Shown here piece after piece: positions 35,474 to 43,741 of a stretch of 64,000 nucleotides of DNA. Source of the stretch: Caulobacter sp. CCUG 60055. GTDB taxonomy: Bacteria > Pseudomonadota > Alphaproteobacteria > Caulobacterales > Caulobacteraceae. The translations under genes and the position numbers were made by a program. How positions within the stretch are numbered: the stretch's first letter is position 1; each line of letters begins with the position of its first letter. Under the pieces are notes generated by a model that saw only the letters and a program-made list of their open reading frames with translations, was not told the origin of the DNA and did no database searches. The stretch lies in contig NZ_PUIC01000003.1 of the NCBI RefSeq assembly GCF_022750545.1, positions 372,001 through 436,000 on the forward strand. The letters are read 5' to 3'.

Positions 35474-36601
35474 GTGACGATCAAGAACATCACCAAGGAC
35501 GCCATGTATGACGCGGTGGCGCCCGACGACTTCGAGTCGATGCTGGAGCTTGACCGCTACAACAACCGCTCGTCGGCGTTCGACAAGATCATCTCGGCCA
35601 CGCACGACCACTTCTGGGATCCCCTCGACAAGACCTATATCGACTTCGACGAGCCGTTCGACATCGAGAACGAGCCGCTGGTCCCCGAGGACCTGATCGC
35701 CGCCCTGCAGACCGACTACGTGTCGAACCACCTGTCGGACCCCAAGGAGCGCACGCGCTTCATCAACACCATGGTGCTGCACAGCTTCTCGTCGATCCTG
35801 CACGGCGAGCAGGGGGCGCTGAACCTGTCGGCCTCGCTATGCCACGTGCTCAAGGACCAGGGCGCGCAGGAATACGCCGCCAACCAGACCCGCGAGGAAG
35901 CCCGTCACGTCACGGCCTTCGCCAAGTACATCCGCACCCGCTGGGGCCGGCCCCTCGAATGCGGCCCGGTGCTCAAGGACCTGCTGGTCGAGATCATCGG
36001 CGCGCCCGAGGTCTACAAGAAGATCATCGGCATGCAGATGCTGGTCGAAGGCCTGGCCATGGGCGCCTTCGCCACCTTCTTCAACAACATCCGCGACCCG
36101 CTCGGCAAGAAGCTGCTGCAGCTGGTGATGACCGACGAGGCCTTCCACCACAAGTTCGGCAAGATCTGGGCCGACCGCACGGTGCCCAAGCTCGACCCGG
36201 AAGAGCACGCCATCATCGAGGACTGGGCGGCGCACTGCTTCCAGACCCTGCTGTTCAACCTGGTCTCGCCGACCCAGCAGTACGATCTCTACGCCAGCTT
36301 CGGCCTCGATCCCGAAAAGGTCATCGCCGCCTTCCAGGAAGTGATGACCGACGACAAGCGCCGCGAGAACATGCGTGAATCGGCCAACATCTTCCGCGTG
36401 CTGGTCAAGACCCTGCTCAACGCCGGCATCATCACCGACCGCACCCGCGCCTTCTACGGCATGTACGTCGACATGGACGAGCTGAAGAACGAGGGCGAGC
36501 GCATGGTCGGCGACGACATCGCCGAGGACGGCATCCGCTACCTGCAGGCGATCAACTTCAAGGATCGCGCCGGCGCTCCGGTGAGCATCGCCGCCGAATA
36601 A
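35474..36601 (+). CDS. Ferritin-like diiron protein
   Basis: A 375-residue helical protein with a carboxylate-bridged diiron pattern: E in LHGEQGALN, the EEARH motif (E-x-x-H) about 30 residues later, then E in LVEGLAMG and the DEAFHH motif. This is the ferritin/ribonucleotide-reductase-like oxygenase arrangement, as in acyl-ACP desaturases and AurF-type oxygenases. The substrate is unknown. The start is GTG 35474 behind GGAGAGG; the frame extends 19 codons upstream, but that region holds the operator-like repeat. A strong terminator follows. Confidence 0.8.
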   Translation: MTIKNITKDAMYDAVAPDDFESMLELDRYNNRSSAFDKIISATHDHFWDPLDKTYIDFDEPFDIENEPLVPEDLIAALQTDYVSNHLSDPKERTRFINTMVLHSFSSILHGEQGALNLSASLCHVLKDQGAQEYAANQTREEARHVTAFAKYIRTRWGRPLECGPVLKDLLVEIIGAPEVYKKIIGMQMLVEGLAMGAFATFFNNIRDPLGKKLLQLVMTDEAFHHKFGKIWADRTVPKLDPEEHAIIEDWAAHCFQTLLFNLVSPTQQYDLYASFGLDPEKVIAAFQEVMTDDKRRENMRESANIFRVLVKTLLNAGIITDRTRAFYGMYVDMDELKNEGERMVGDDIAEDGIRYLQAINFKDRAGAPVSIAAE

Positions 36602-36626
36602 TCCGCTGCCGGACAAAATCGGTTAT

Positions 36627-36658
36627 AACGCCCCGCTGGAACCCGGCGGGGCGTTTTT
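36627..36658 (+). terminator. Rho-independent terminator of the ferritin-like gene
   Basis: ACGCCCCGC pairs with GCGGGGCGT over a nine-base loop and is followed by TTTT. It lies 27 bases after the stop codon. Confidence 0.88.
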
Positions 36659-36692
36659 CGTTCGTCACCGGGACGCTGATTTCTGGATTCCG

Positions 36693-37232
36693 ATGACCAA
36701 GACGCTCGCCCCCGTACTCGCCGCCGCCGCCGTTCTCGGCCTGGCCGCTCCCGCCCTGGCCGGCGCGCCCCAGCCGGCCAGGCCCGCGCCGCTGTCGTTC
36801 TATTCCGGGCGCTGGTACGAGATCGCGCGCTTTCCCAACACCAACCAGCGCGACTGCCAGGCGCCGACCAACGACATCGCTCCCGCCGGCGGCGAGGGCC
36901 GCTACGCTCTGATCCAGACCTGCCATCGCGGCGGGCCGACCGGGCCGGCCAAGGTGTTCAAGGGCTCGGGGCGCATCGTGCCGGGCAGCGACAACGCCAA
37001 GATGAAGGTCACGTTCTTCGGCCTGATCAGCCAGGAATACTGGGTGCTCGACCATGCCGACGACGACGCCTGGGCGATCTTCGCCACCCCCGGCGGCAAC
37101 TTCGTCTGGCTGTGGTCGCGCCGGCCGACCATGGAGCCGACCGAGCGCGCCGCGGCCGTCGCCCGCATCCGCGCCCTGGGCTACAACACCGCCCGGCTGG
37201 AGTTCCCGGTCCAGGCCCCGCCCTCGGCCTGA
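36693..37232 (+). CDS. blc: Lipocalin family protein (Blc-like)
   Basis: A 179-residue exported protein (signal peptide about 1-23, ending ALA). The lipocalin signature GRWYEIARFPN is at about residue 46. The later strands include MKVTFFGLISQEYWVLDHADD and FVWLWSRRPTMEPTERAA, the typical bacterial lipocalin end. Family members bind lysophospholipids or fatty acids in the envelope. The cysteine pair in RDCQAP and QTCHRG could form a disulfide. Confidence 0.92.
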   Translation: MTKTLAPVLAAAAVLGLAAPALAGAPQPARPAPLSFYSGRWYEIARFPNTNQRDCQAPTNDIAPAGGEGRYALIQTCHRGGPTGPAKVFKGSGRIVPGSDNAKMKVTFFGLISQEYWVLDHADDDAWAIFATPGGNFVWLWSRRPTMEPTERAAAVARIRALGYNTARLEFPVQAPPSA

Positions 37233-37281
37233 GGCTGGCGCGAGGCTGAGGTCGGCGCCCGGCGCGGGCCCGTTGCGTCGC

Positions 37282-37296
37282 GAACGAAACCTGAAC
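37282..37296 (+). promoter_or_regulatory. LexA (SOS) box upstream of mmcB
   Basis: GAAC-GAAACCT-GAAC is the exact reverse complement of GTTC-N7-GTTC, the LexA operator of alphaproteobacteria. It lies 11 bases before the mmcB start, where LexA would block the promoter or early transcript. mmcB is known as an SOS-regulated mitomycin C resistance gene in Caulobacter. Confidence 0.8.
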
Positions 37297-37307
37297 ATTA
37301 TGGCGAC

Positions 37308-37757
37308 ATGGACGTCGCCGTCATCCTCGCCTCGCCCTCGCGCCCGCAGACCACCAGCGCGGTGACGCGCGGCGCGGCGCGGCTGTTCGTCGCCCTGGGC
37401 TATGCGCCCCTGCTCGAGGTGGTGCTGCCCAACGGCCGCCGGGCCGACATCATGGCCGTGGGCCCGCGCGGCGAGATCGCCATCGCCGAGGTCAAGTCGG
37501 GCCTGGAGGATTTCCGCGCCGACCACAAATGGGGCGACTACCGGCCGTTCTGCGACGCGTTCTATTTCGCCGTCGCCCCGGAGTTCCCGCGCGAGATCCT
37601 GCCGCTGGACGAGGCGGAGGGGCCGGGGCTGATCGTCGCCGACGCCTTCGGCGGCGCGGTGACGGAGGCGGCTCCCATCGCGCCCCTGGCGCCGGCGCGG
37701 CGCAAGGCCCTGACCCTGGCCTTCGCGCGGCTGGCGGCCCAGAGGGCCCTGACCTGA
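37308..37757 (+). CDS. mmcB: MmcB family DNA repair protein
   Basis: A 149-residue protein of the MmcB family (former DUF1052), a restriction-endonuclease-like fold. The nuclease-like core is RRADIMAVGPRGEIAIAEVKSG (D...E-x-K). The family is needed for mitomycin C resistance and works with the ImuB-DnaE2 translesion pathway in Caulobacter. The start is the ATG at 37308, directly after a LexA box. The frame and length agree with the family. Confidence 0.92.
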   Translation: MDVAVILASPSRPQTTSAVTRGAARLFVALGYAPLLEVVLPNGRRADIMAVGPRGEIAIAEVKSGLEDFRADHKWGDYRPFCDAFYFAVAPEFPREILPLDEAEGPGLIVADAFGGAVTEAAPIAPLAPARRKALTLAFARLAAQRALT

Positions 37758-37804
37758 CCGCTAAGGCCCGGCCTGGACTGGGAGGCCTCGTTCCCCGGGG
37801 CGGC

Positions 37805-38362
37805 CTATTTCGGCGCGCGCTTGGCCAGTATGCGTTGAAGGGTCCGGCGGTGCATGTTCAGCCGCCGCGCCGTCTCCGAAACATTGTGACCGCACAGCTC
37901 GTAGACCCGCTGAATATGCTCCCAGCGCACGCGGTCGGCCGACATCGGATTCTCGGGCGGCGCCGGGGCCGCGCCCCGCTGGGCCAACAGGGCGCCGACC
38001 ACGTCGTCGGCGTCGGCCGGCTTGGGCAGGTAGTCCACCGCCCCGGCCTTCACCGCCGCCACCGCCGTGGCGATGTTGCCGTAGCCGGTCAGCATCACCA
38101 CCCGCGCGTCGGGGCGCTGGGCCTTGATGGTCTCGACCACCGACAGGCCGCTGCCGTCGTCGAGCCGCAGGTCGAGCACGGCGAAGGCGGGCGCGGACGC
38201 CCGCACCTGTTCGATGGCCTCGGCGACCGTGCCGGTCAGGCGGACCTCGAAGCCGCGCGCCTCCAGGGCCCGGCCCAGGCGCGTGCGCAGGGGCGCGTCG
38301 TCGTCGAGCACGATCAAGGTCTTGTCGGGCAAGGCCGCCACAACCGCCGATAAATCTGTCAT
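37805..38362 (-). CDS. regA: Redox response regulator RegA/PrrA/ActR
   Basis: A 185-residue response regulator. The receiver domain has the acidic pocket LDDDAP and phospho-acceptor D64 in FAVLDLRLDDGSG, plus the TGYGN and KP residues. The C-terminal Fis-type helix-turn-helix (ELCGHNVSETARRLNMHRRTLQR) is the highly conserved RegA DNA-binding end. RegA controls respiration, carbon and nitrogen fixation genes by redox state. It follows regB on the same strand after 57 bases. Confidence 0.95.
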   Translation of the reverse strand: MTDLSAVVAALPDKTLIVLDDDAPLRTRLGRALEARGFEVRLTGTVAEAIEQVRASAPAFAVLDLRLDDGSGLSVVETIKAQRPDARVVMLTGYGNIATAVAAVKAGAVDYLPKPADADDVVGALLAQRGAAPAPPENPMSADRVRWEHIQRVYELCGHNVSETARRLNMHRRTLQRILAKRAPK

Positions 38363-38419
38363 GTCCGGCCCCGCCTACGGAACGCGAATCGTCCGCCCTC
38401 CCGGCAAACGCTCAAGGGA

Positions 38420-39820
38420 TCATGAGGTTGCGCCGGCCCGATCATCAAGCCTGTTCAACGCGGCGACGGGATCGGGGGCCTCGACCGCCGCGCGCGGCCA
38501 GCGGGCCGAGACCACGGCCCCGCCGGCGGGGCTGTTGCGGAAGTCGACATGGGCGCCGGTGCGCTCCAGCAGGGTCTTGGCGATGAAGAAGCCCAGGCCC
38601 ATGCCGATGTGGCCGCTGCGCGAATCCTCGCCGCCCGGCCGGCTGGTGACGTAGGGCTGGCCCAGGCGCAGCAGGATCTCGGGCGAGAAGCCCTTGCCGT
38701 CGTCGCGCACCTCGATGACCACCGAGGCGTTGTCGAAGCGGGCGCTGACCAGCACCTCGGAGCGGGCGAAATCGACCGCGTTCTCGACCAGCGAGGTCAT
38801 GGCGTGCAGCAGTTCGGGCAGGCGGCGGATGTCCGGGGCGTGCGACCCCGGCGCGCCGGTGACCACCGCCTCGACCCGGATCGGCGTGTCGAGGTGCGGC
38901 TCGATCACCTCGTGCACCAGCTGCAGCAGGCCCATGCGGGCATGGACCATGTCGTCGGTGTCGGGGGTCTCGGTCAGCCGGCGCAGGATCTCGCGGCAGC
39001 GTTCGGTCTGGGAGACCAGCAGCTCGGCGTCCTCGCGCACGGCGCCGTCCTTGGCCTCGCGGGCCAGCTCGCGGGCGACGACGGCGATGGTGGCCAGGGG
39101 CGTGCCCAGTTCGTGCGCCGCCGCCGCCGCCAGCCCGCCCAGGGCCGACAGCCGTTGCTCGCGAGCCAGCACCTGGCGGGTGATGTTGAGCGCCAGCTCC
39201 ATCCGCGCCGATTCCGCGGCGGCCTGGCCGGCGTAGCCGGCGGCCAGCACCAGGCCGGCGGCCAGGCCGATCCCCGAGCCGACCCGATAGATCAGCGGCT
39301 GGTCCAGATGCTGTTCGGGCCACCAGGGCAGCGGCATCGACCACACCGTCAGCACCGCGATCGCCGCCAGGGCGACGCCGCACAGGATCACCGCCAGCCG
39401 GCGCGGCAGGATGGCCGCCGCCAGGGCGGCCGGCGCGATCATCACCTCGGCGAACGGATTCAGCGCGCCGCCGGTGACGAACAGCAGGGCCGAGATCTGC
39501 AGGATGTCGAAGCCGATGTGCAGGCTGGCCTCCTTCGGGCCCGCCTGCCGCTGCAAGGGGCCGGCGAGGGCGAAGAAGGCGTTGAGCAGGCCGCTCATGG
39601 CGATCAGCAGCAGGCACCAGGCGTAGGGCACCGAGAAGCCGAGGCCCATGCCGACGGCGACCACGGCCGTCGCCTCGGCCCCCGCCAGCAGCCAGCGGAC
39701 CATGACCAGGGTGCGCAGGCTGACCCCCGCGCGCTCGCCCGGCTCCCACGCCGGGCCGAGGCCGGCGACGTCTTGCCGCCCGACGGACTCGGGCTTATCC
39801 GAAGCGGATGTGAACGCCAT
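38420..39820 (-). CDS. regB: Redox sensor histidine kinase RegB/PrrB
   Basis: A 466-residue membrane kinase. Six helices lie in the first 200 residues, with the RegB ubiquinone-binding motif GGALNPF at 117-123. The H-box AAAHELGTPLATIAVV carries H236. The redox-active cysteine position is occupied by C275 in SQTERCREIL. ATPase boxes follow (NAVDFA, DDGKGF, GMGLGFFIAKTLL). The start used is the ATG at 39820; an in-frame ATG at 39832 is possible. It is divergent from senC, the classic regB/senC/regA arrangement. Confidence 0.95.
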   Translation of the reverse strand: MAFTSASDKPESVGRQDVAGLGPAWEPGERAGVSLRTLVMVRWLLAGAEATAVVAVGMGLGFSVPYAWCLLLIAMSGLLNAFFALAGPLQRQAGPKEASLHIGFDILQISALLFVTGGALNPFAEVMIAPAALAAAILPRRLAVILCGVALAAIAVLTVWSMPLPWWPEQHLDQPLIYRVGSGIGLAAGLVLAAGYAGQAAAESARMELALNITRQVLAREQRLSALGGLAAAAAHELGTPLATIAVVARELAREAKDGAVREDAELLVSQTERCREILRRLTETPDTDDMVHARMGLLQLVHEVIEPHLDTPIRVEAVVTGAPGSHAPDIRRLPELLHAMTSLVENAVDFARSEVLVSARFDNASVVIEVRDDGKGFSPEILLRLGQPYVTSRPGGEDSRSGHIGMGLGFFIAKTLLERTGAHVDFRNSPAGGAVVSARWPRAAVEAPDPVAALNRLDDRAGATS

Positions 39821-39863
39821 GCCGGCGACCATCGTCCAGTTCGTCCCAGGAAGCGAGAGCCCG

Positions 39864-40460
39864 ATGCCGTTCGAGCCGCAATCGACCCGCCGCCCCCTGC
39901 TGCTGGCGCTGGGCGGCCTGGCCGTGGCCGGGCTGGCCGCCTGCGGCGAGCGCGCCGCGCCGGCCGGCGAGGCCGCCGTCGGCGGGCCGTTCCGCCTGGT
40001 CAACCAGGACGGCAGGGCGGTGGACCAGACGCTGCTGCTCGGCAAATGGAGCGTGGTGTTCTTCGGCTTCACCTTCTGCCCGGACATCTGCCCGGCGACG
40101 CTGGCCACCCTCGGCCAGGCCATGGGCCTGCTGGGCCCCAGGGCCAAGGACGTGCAGGTGGTGTTCGTCTCGGTCGATCCCGAGCGCGACACGCCCGCCC
40201 AGCTCAAGACCTATCTGTCGAGCCCGGCCTTCCCGCGCAACGCCGTCGGCCTGACCGGCTCGCCCGACCAGGTGGCGGCCGCCGCCAAGGCCTACAAGGC
40301 CTACTACCAGAAGAGCGGGACCGGGGCCGACTATTCGGTCGACCACAGCGCCTACGCCTATCTGATGAACCCCAAGGGCCGCTACGACCGCCTGCTGGCC
40401 CAGAACCTGACGCCCGAGGAGATCGCCCGCCAGATCTCGGACGCGATGCGCCGGGGCTGA
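39864..40460 (+). CDS. senC: SCO1/SenC copper chaperone lipoprotein
   Basis: A 198-residue thioredoxin-fold protein anchored by a lipobox (GLAAC, C27). The copper ligands are C72 and C76 in TFCPDICPATL and H162 in SVDHSAYAYL. SenC/PrrC delivers copper to cytochrome oxidase and is linked to RegB signalling. The start chosen is ATG 39864 (MPFEPQSTRR); an upstream in-frame ATG at 39819 overlaps the regB start. It ends 7 bases before the convergent SRPBCC gene. Confidence 0.93.
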   Translation: MPFEPQSTRRPLLLALGGLAVAGLAACGERAAPAGEAAVGGPFRLVNQDGRAVDQTLLLGKWSVVFFGFTFCPDICPATLATLGQAMGLLGPRAKDVQVVFVSVDPERDTPAQLKTYLSSPAFPRNAVGLTGSPDQVAAAAKAYKAYYQKSGTGADYSVDHSAYAYLMNPKGRYDRLLAQNLTPEEIARQISDAMRRG

Positions 40461-40467
40461 GCGGCGT

Positions 40468-41007
40468 TCACGGCTCGCTGGCGGCCTTGAGGTTGGCGAG
40501 GCCCGCCTCGAAGTCACGGCCGACCAGCCGCTCCATGCCGATGGCCGCGCCGACGATCCTGGCCGGCAGGGGGTAGGGCCCGGACATCGACCATGTCACC
40601 CGGGTGGCGCCCTCGCCCTCGGGCTGCAGCCGGAACTCGGCCATGTCGCTGGCCCGCATCGGCTTGACGAAATCGAGGGCGATGACGATCCGGCGCGGCG
40701 CCTCGGCCTCGACGATGGCCATGCGTCCGACCCCGGCGCGCCCGTCGCTGCGCCAGGCGTAGGCCGCTCCCGGCCCGCTTTCCGGTCCGCTGTAGTCGCG
40801 CGCCATGCCCGGATCGAGGTTTTCGTAGGGGGACCAGGCGCGCCAGCCGCGCAGGTCGTCGATCAGGGCGAAGATCTTCTCGGGCGGGGCCTTGATCAGC
40901 GCGGTGCGGCGCACCTCGAACACCGGCGGCCGCGTCGCGGCGAAGGCGACCAGGACGCCGACGGCGACCACCGCCGCGGCCAGCGCGACGACGAGGAGCC
41001 TGACCAT
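40468..41007 (-). CDS. Membrane-anchored SRPBCC family protein
   Basis: A 179-residue protein. The first 28 residues form one membrane helix (VRLLVVALAAAVVAVGVLVAFAA). It is followed by a polyketide-cyclase/START-like domain starting VRRTALIKAPPEKIFALIDD and the usual RAWSPYENLDP. This arrangement occurs in many bacterial SRPBCC proteins of unknown ligand. The start is the ATG at 41007 behind AGAGGAAGG. It converges with senC. Confidence 0.85.
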   Translation of the reverse strand: MVRLLVVALAAAVVAVGVLVAFAATRPPVFEVRRTALIKAPPEKIFALIDDLRGWRAWSPYENLDPGMARDYSGPESGPGAAYAWRSDGRAGVGRMAIVEAEAPRRIVIALDFVKPMRASDMAEFRLQPEGEGATRVTWSMSGPYPLPARIVGAAIGMERLVGRDFEAGLANLKAASEP

Positions 41008-41326
41008 GACGAACCTTCCTCTCGCGGACCGCCCCGCCGGCGGGCGCGGCGCGGCCGCCTTCCCCGAGGCACGCCCCAAGGACGCTGGTCCGATCGCGGC
41101 CCCGACATCCCGGCCGTCGATTTTCGGCTCGCGTTCACGCGGACGATGGGCGCGGGGCTCGGCGAGGCGGCGGACCTGAAATCGATCCCTTAGATTCAAC
41201 CAGTCGGAGCGCCCCGGCCGTTCGACGATTTGGCGTTGAGCCGCTTGGCCGATAAGTCGCGCCGAATGGCTCCGACCCGGCGCGCCGGGTCTTTGCTGCG
41301 GCGCACAATGCGGGTAAGCTGGGGCC
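41008..41326. other. 319-base divergent intergenic region
   Basis: This is the largest gap in the window. It lies between the divergent SRPBCC gene and phaZ. No conserved coding frame or RNA gene was seen. The only clear element is the TGCGGCGCA-type site near its right end (41293-41308). Confidence 0.7.
41293..41308. promoter_or_regulatory. PhaR-like operator upstream of phaZ
   Basis: TTGCTGCGGCGCACAA lies 18 bases before the phaZ start. Its reverse complement matches the site at 43578-43593 in 15 of 16 bases (only the palindrome centre differs). PhaR repressors of alphaproteobacteria are known to bind TGC-rich dyads upstream of phasin and depolymerase genes, so a PhaR-type role is likely. 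That assignment is inference. Confidence 0.5.
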
Positions 41327-42580
41327 ATGCTCTACGCCATGCATGAAGCCGCCTACTATGCGACGACCCCGTGGCGGCTGGCCGCGCGGGCGGCGCGCGA
41401 TTTCTGGAGCTCGCCGATCAACCCGGCCGCCGAGACGCGGACCGGCCGCACGCTGTTCGCCGCCGCCGACCTGTTCGCCAACGTCACCCGCCGCTACGGC
41501 AAGCCCGAGTGGAACATCGACCGCACCGTGATCAACGGGCGCGAGGTGCGGGTGCGGCCGACGACGGTGTGGTCCTCGCCCTGGTGCAAGCTGGTCCAGT
41601 TCGACCGCGACATGGCCGACATGCGCAACGCAGGGGTGTTCAGCCTCGATCCGGCGGTGCTGATCGTCGCGCCGTTGTCGGGTCACTACGCCACCCTGCT
41701 GCGCGGCACGGTGGAGGCGTTCATTCCCGACCACGCGGTGTTCGTCACCGACTGGTCGAACGCCCGCGACGTGCCGATGCTGGACGGGCGCTTCGACTTC
41801 CACGACTACATCGACCACATCCGCACCATGCTGGGGGTGATCGGGGCCCGGGCCCACGTGGTCGCCGTCTGCCAGCCGGGGCCGCCGGTGCTGGCCGCCG
41901 CCTCGCTGATGGCCGAGGACGGCGATCCCGCCCGCCCGGCCAGCATGACCTTCATGGGCTCGCCGATCGACGCGCGCCTGTCGCCGACGGTGACCAACAA
42001 GCTGGCCGAGGCGCGGCCGTTCACCTGGTTCCAGAAGCAGATGATCTACACCGTGCCGCCGCCCTATCCGGGGGCGCTGCGCCGGGTCTATCCGGGCTTC
42101 GTCCAGCTCTACAGCTTCATGTCGATGAACGCAGAGCGCCACCAGGAAGCGCACGAGCGCTATTTCCAGGACCTGGTGCAGGGCGACGGCGACAGCGCCG
42201 ACAAGCACCTCGAATTCTACGACGAATACCTGTCGGTCCTCGACATGACCGAGGAGTTCTACCTCCAGACCATCGACCTGGTGTTCCAGCGCTACGCCCT
42301 GCCCAAGGGCGAGCTGGAGCATCGCGGCCGGCCGGTGCGGCCCGAGGCGATCATCGACATCGGCCTGATGACCGTCGAGGGCGAGAACGACGACATCTCC
42401 GGCATCGGCCAGACCCAGGCCGCGCACGGCCTGTGCGCCAACATCCCGGCCGCCCTCAAGGAAGACTACATCCAGCCCAAGGTCGGCCACTACGGCGTGT
42501 TCAACGGCCGTCGCTTCCGCGAGGAGATCTATCCGCGCGTGCGCGATTTCATCCGGCGCACCGACGGGCCGGCGCGATAG
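41327..42580 (+). CDS. phaZ: Intracellular poly(3-hydroxybutyrate) depolymerase
   Basis: A 417-residue alpha/beta hydrolase of the PhaZ intracellular type, which mobilises carbon stored as PHB granules. The nucleophile is cysteine C182 in VVAVCQPGPP instead of serine, as usual in this family. Other landmarks are MLYAMHEAAYYATTPWR at the N-terminus and KVGHYGVFNGRRFREEIYP carrying the catalytic histidine near the end. A TGC-rich operator candidate lies just upstream. No phaA, phaB, phaC or phasin gene is nearby. Confidence 0.95.
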   Translation: MLYAMHEAAYYATTPWRLAARAARDFWSSPINPAAETRTGRTLFAAADLFANVTRRYGKPEWNIDRTVINGREVRVRPTTVWSSPWCKLVQFDRDMADMRNAGVFSLDPAVLIVAPLSGHYATLLRGTVEAFIPDHAVFVTDWSNARDVPMLDGRFDFHDYIDHIRTMLGVIGARAHVVAVCQPGPPVLAAASLMAEDGDPARPASMTFMGSPIDARLSPTVTNKLAEARPFTWFQKQMIYTVPPPYPGALRRVYPGFVQLYSFMSMNAERHQEAHERYFQDLVQGDGDSADKHLEFYDEYLSVLDMTEEFYLQTIDLVFQRYALPKGELEHRGRPVRPEAIIDIGLMTVEGENDDISGIGQTQAAHGLCANIPAALKEDYIQPKVGHYGVFNGRRFREEIYPRVRDFIRRTDGPAR

Positions 42581-42634
42581 GCGCAAGGACGGCGCCGCTT
42601 CCGGCCGGCGCGCGGCGGAGATAGACAGTCGTAT

Positions 42635-43126
42635 ATGAGACCCCTCGATTCCATCCGGGCCGTCGGCTCGCAGTTCATCCAGGGCACGCCCCACGCCCAC
42701 GCCCTGGGCATGGAGCTGGTGTCGGTCGACGCCAACACCGGCACGCTCAAGGTGCCCTATCGCGAGGATCTGGTCGGCGACCCGGACACCGGCGTGTTCG
42801 CCGGCGGGGTGGTGACCGCCCTTTTGGACCAGGTCTGCGGCCTGGCGGTGATGGCCTCGATGGAGGAGTTCACCTCGACGGCGACGCTGGACCTGCGCAT
42901 CGACTACATGCGCGCCGCCCAGCCGGGCAAGGCGGTGTTCGCCACCGCCCATTGCTACAAGGTCACCCGCTCGGTGGCCTTCGTGCGGGCCAGCGCCTAC
43001 GACGCCGACCCCGCCGACCCGGTGGCCACGGCCCAGGCGGCGTTCATGCTGAACTCGAACGCCGGCCGCAAGCCGGGGGCCAACCTCAAGCCCAGGACGA
43101 CCCGGCCGTCGGAGGACAAGGCGTGA
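42635..43126 (+). CDS. PaaI-family hotdog thioesterase
   Basis: A 163-residue acyl-CoA thioesterase-like protein. The hotdog helix is GVFAGGVVTALLDQVCGLAVM (GG-x2-T-x2-D catalytic region), followed by ATLDLRIDYMRAAQPGKAVF. It overlaps the next thioesterase gene (GTGA), giving two paralogous hotdog proteins that could form a heteromer. The acyl-CoA substrate is unknown; the place after phaZ suggests short-chain hydroxyacyl-CoA. Confidence 0.88.
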   Translation: MRPLDSIRAVGSQFIQGTPHAHALGMELVSVDANTGTLKVPYREDLVGDPDTGVFAGGVVTALLDQVCGLAVMASMEEFTSTATLDLRIDYMRAAQPGKAVFATAHCYKVTRSVAFVRASAYDADPADPVATAQAAFMLNSNAGRKPGANLKPRTTRPSEDKA

Positions 43127-43554
43127 GCGAGAACGTGGCCAAGGACCAGCTCGAGGCCGTGCTGGCGCGCATTCCCTACGCCCGTTTCCTGGGCGTGCGC
43201 GCCGAGCTGGCCGGCGACGAGATGACCGCCATCCTGCCCTACGCCGAACGCCTGATCGGCAATCCCATGCTGCCGGCCATCCACGGCGGCGTGCTGGGGG
43301 CGTTCATGGAGATGACCGCCCTGATCCAGGTGTCGATCAGCGAGGGCCAGGCCCGCCAGCCGCGCCCCATCGACGTGTCGATCGAGTACCTGCGGTCGGG
43401 CCGGCCGCAGACCACCTTCGCCCGCGCCGAGATCAAGCGGGTGGGGCGGCGGATCGCCAATGTCCATGTCGAGGCCTGGCAGGAGGCGCGGGGCGCGCCC
43501 ATCGCCTTCCTGCGCGGCCATTTCGCGGTGACGCCCAGGGCCGACGCCGGCTGA
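43123..43554 (+). CDS. PaaI-family hotdog thioesterase, second copy
   Basis: A 143-residue hotdog protein. The core is NPMLPAIHGGVLGAFMEMTALIQV (HGG motif with the catalytic E/M region) and PIDVSIEYLRSGRPQTTFARAEI. The start is GTG 43123, overlapping the stop of the previous gene and six bases after GGAGGA. The two neighbours are about one third alike by eye. It keeps the HGG that the first copy lacks, so this copy may be the catalytic partner. Confidence 0.86.
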   Translation: MSENVAKDQLEAVLARIPYARFLGVRAELAGDEMTAILPYAERLIGNPMLPAIHGGVLGAFMEMTALIQVSISEGQARQPRPIDVSIEYLRSGRPQTTFARAEIKRVGRRIANVHVEAWQEARGAPIAFLRGHFAVTPRADAG

Positions 43555-43577
43555 CCGGCGGCCCGTCGCCGGCGTTT

Positions 43578-43593
43578 TTGTGCGGCGCAGCAA
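43578..43593. promoter_or_regulatory. PhaR-like operator upstream of the UrcA-like gene
   Basis: TTGTGCGGCGCAGCAA is the reverse complement of the phaZ site in all but the centre base. It lies about 150 bases before the UrcA-like gene start, next to a less GC-rich stretch (43598-43640) that is probably the promoter. Confidence 0.5.
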
Positions 43594-43741
43594 GAATCCC
43601 CTTGCGCCTAACTGAATGATGATTACTTTCGAAGCCGAGTACTGAAGCCAGAGGCGCCGCCCAAGGCGCACGTTACGCGTAAACTGGGGGAAGCGCCCCA
43701 GGAGGAGGGTTTTGCAAACCACCTTCTGGGGAGTTCCGAAC

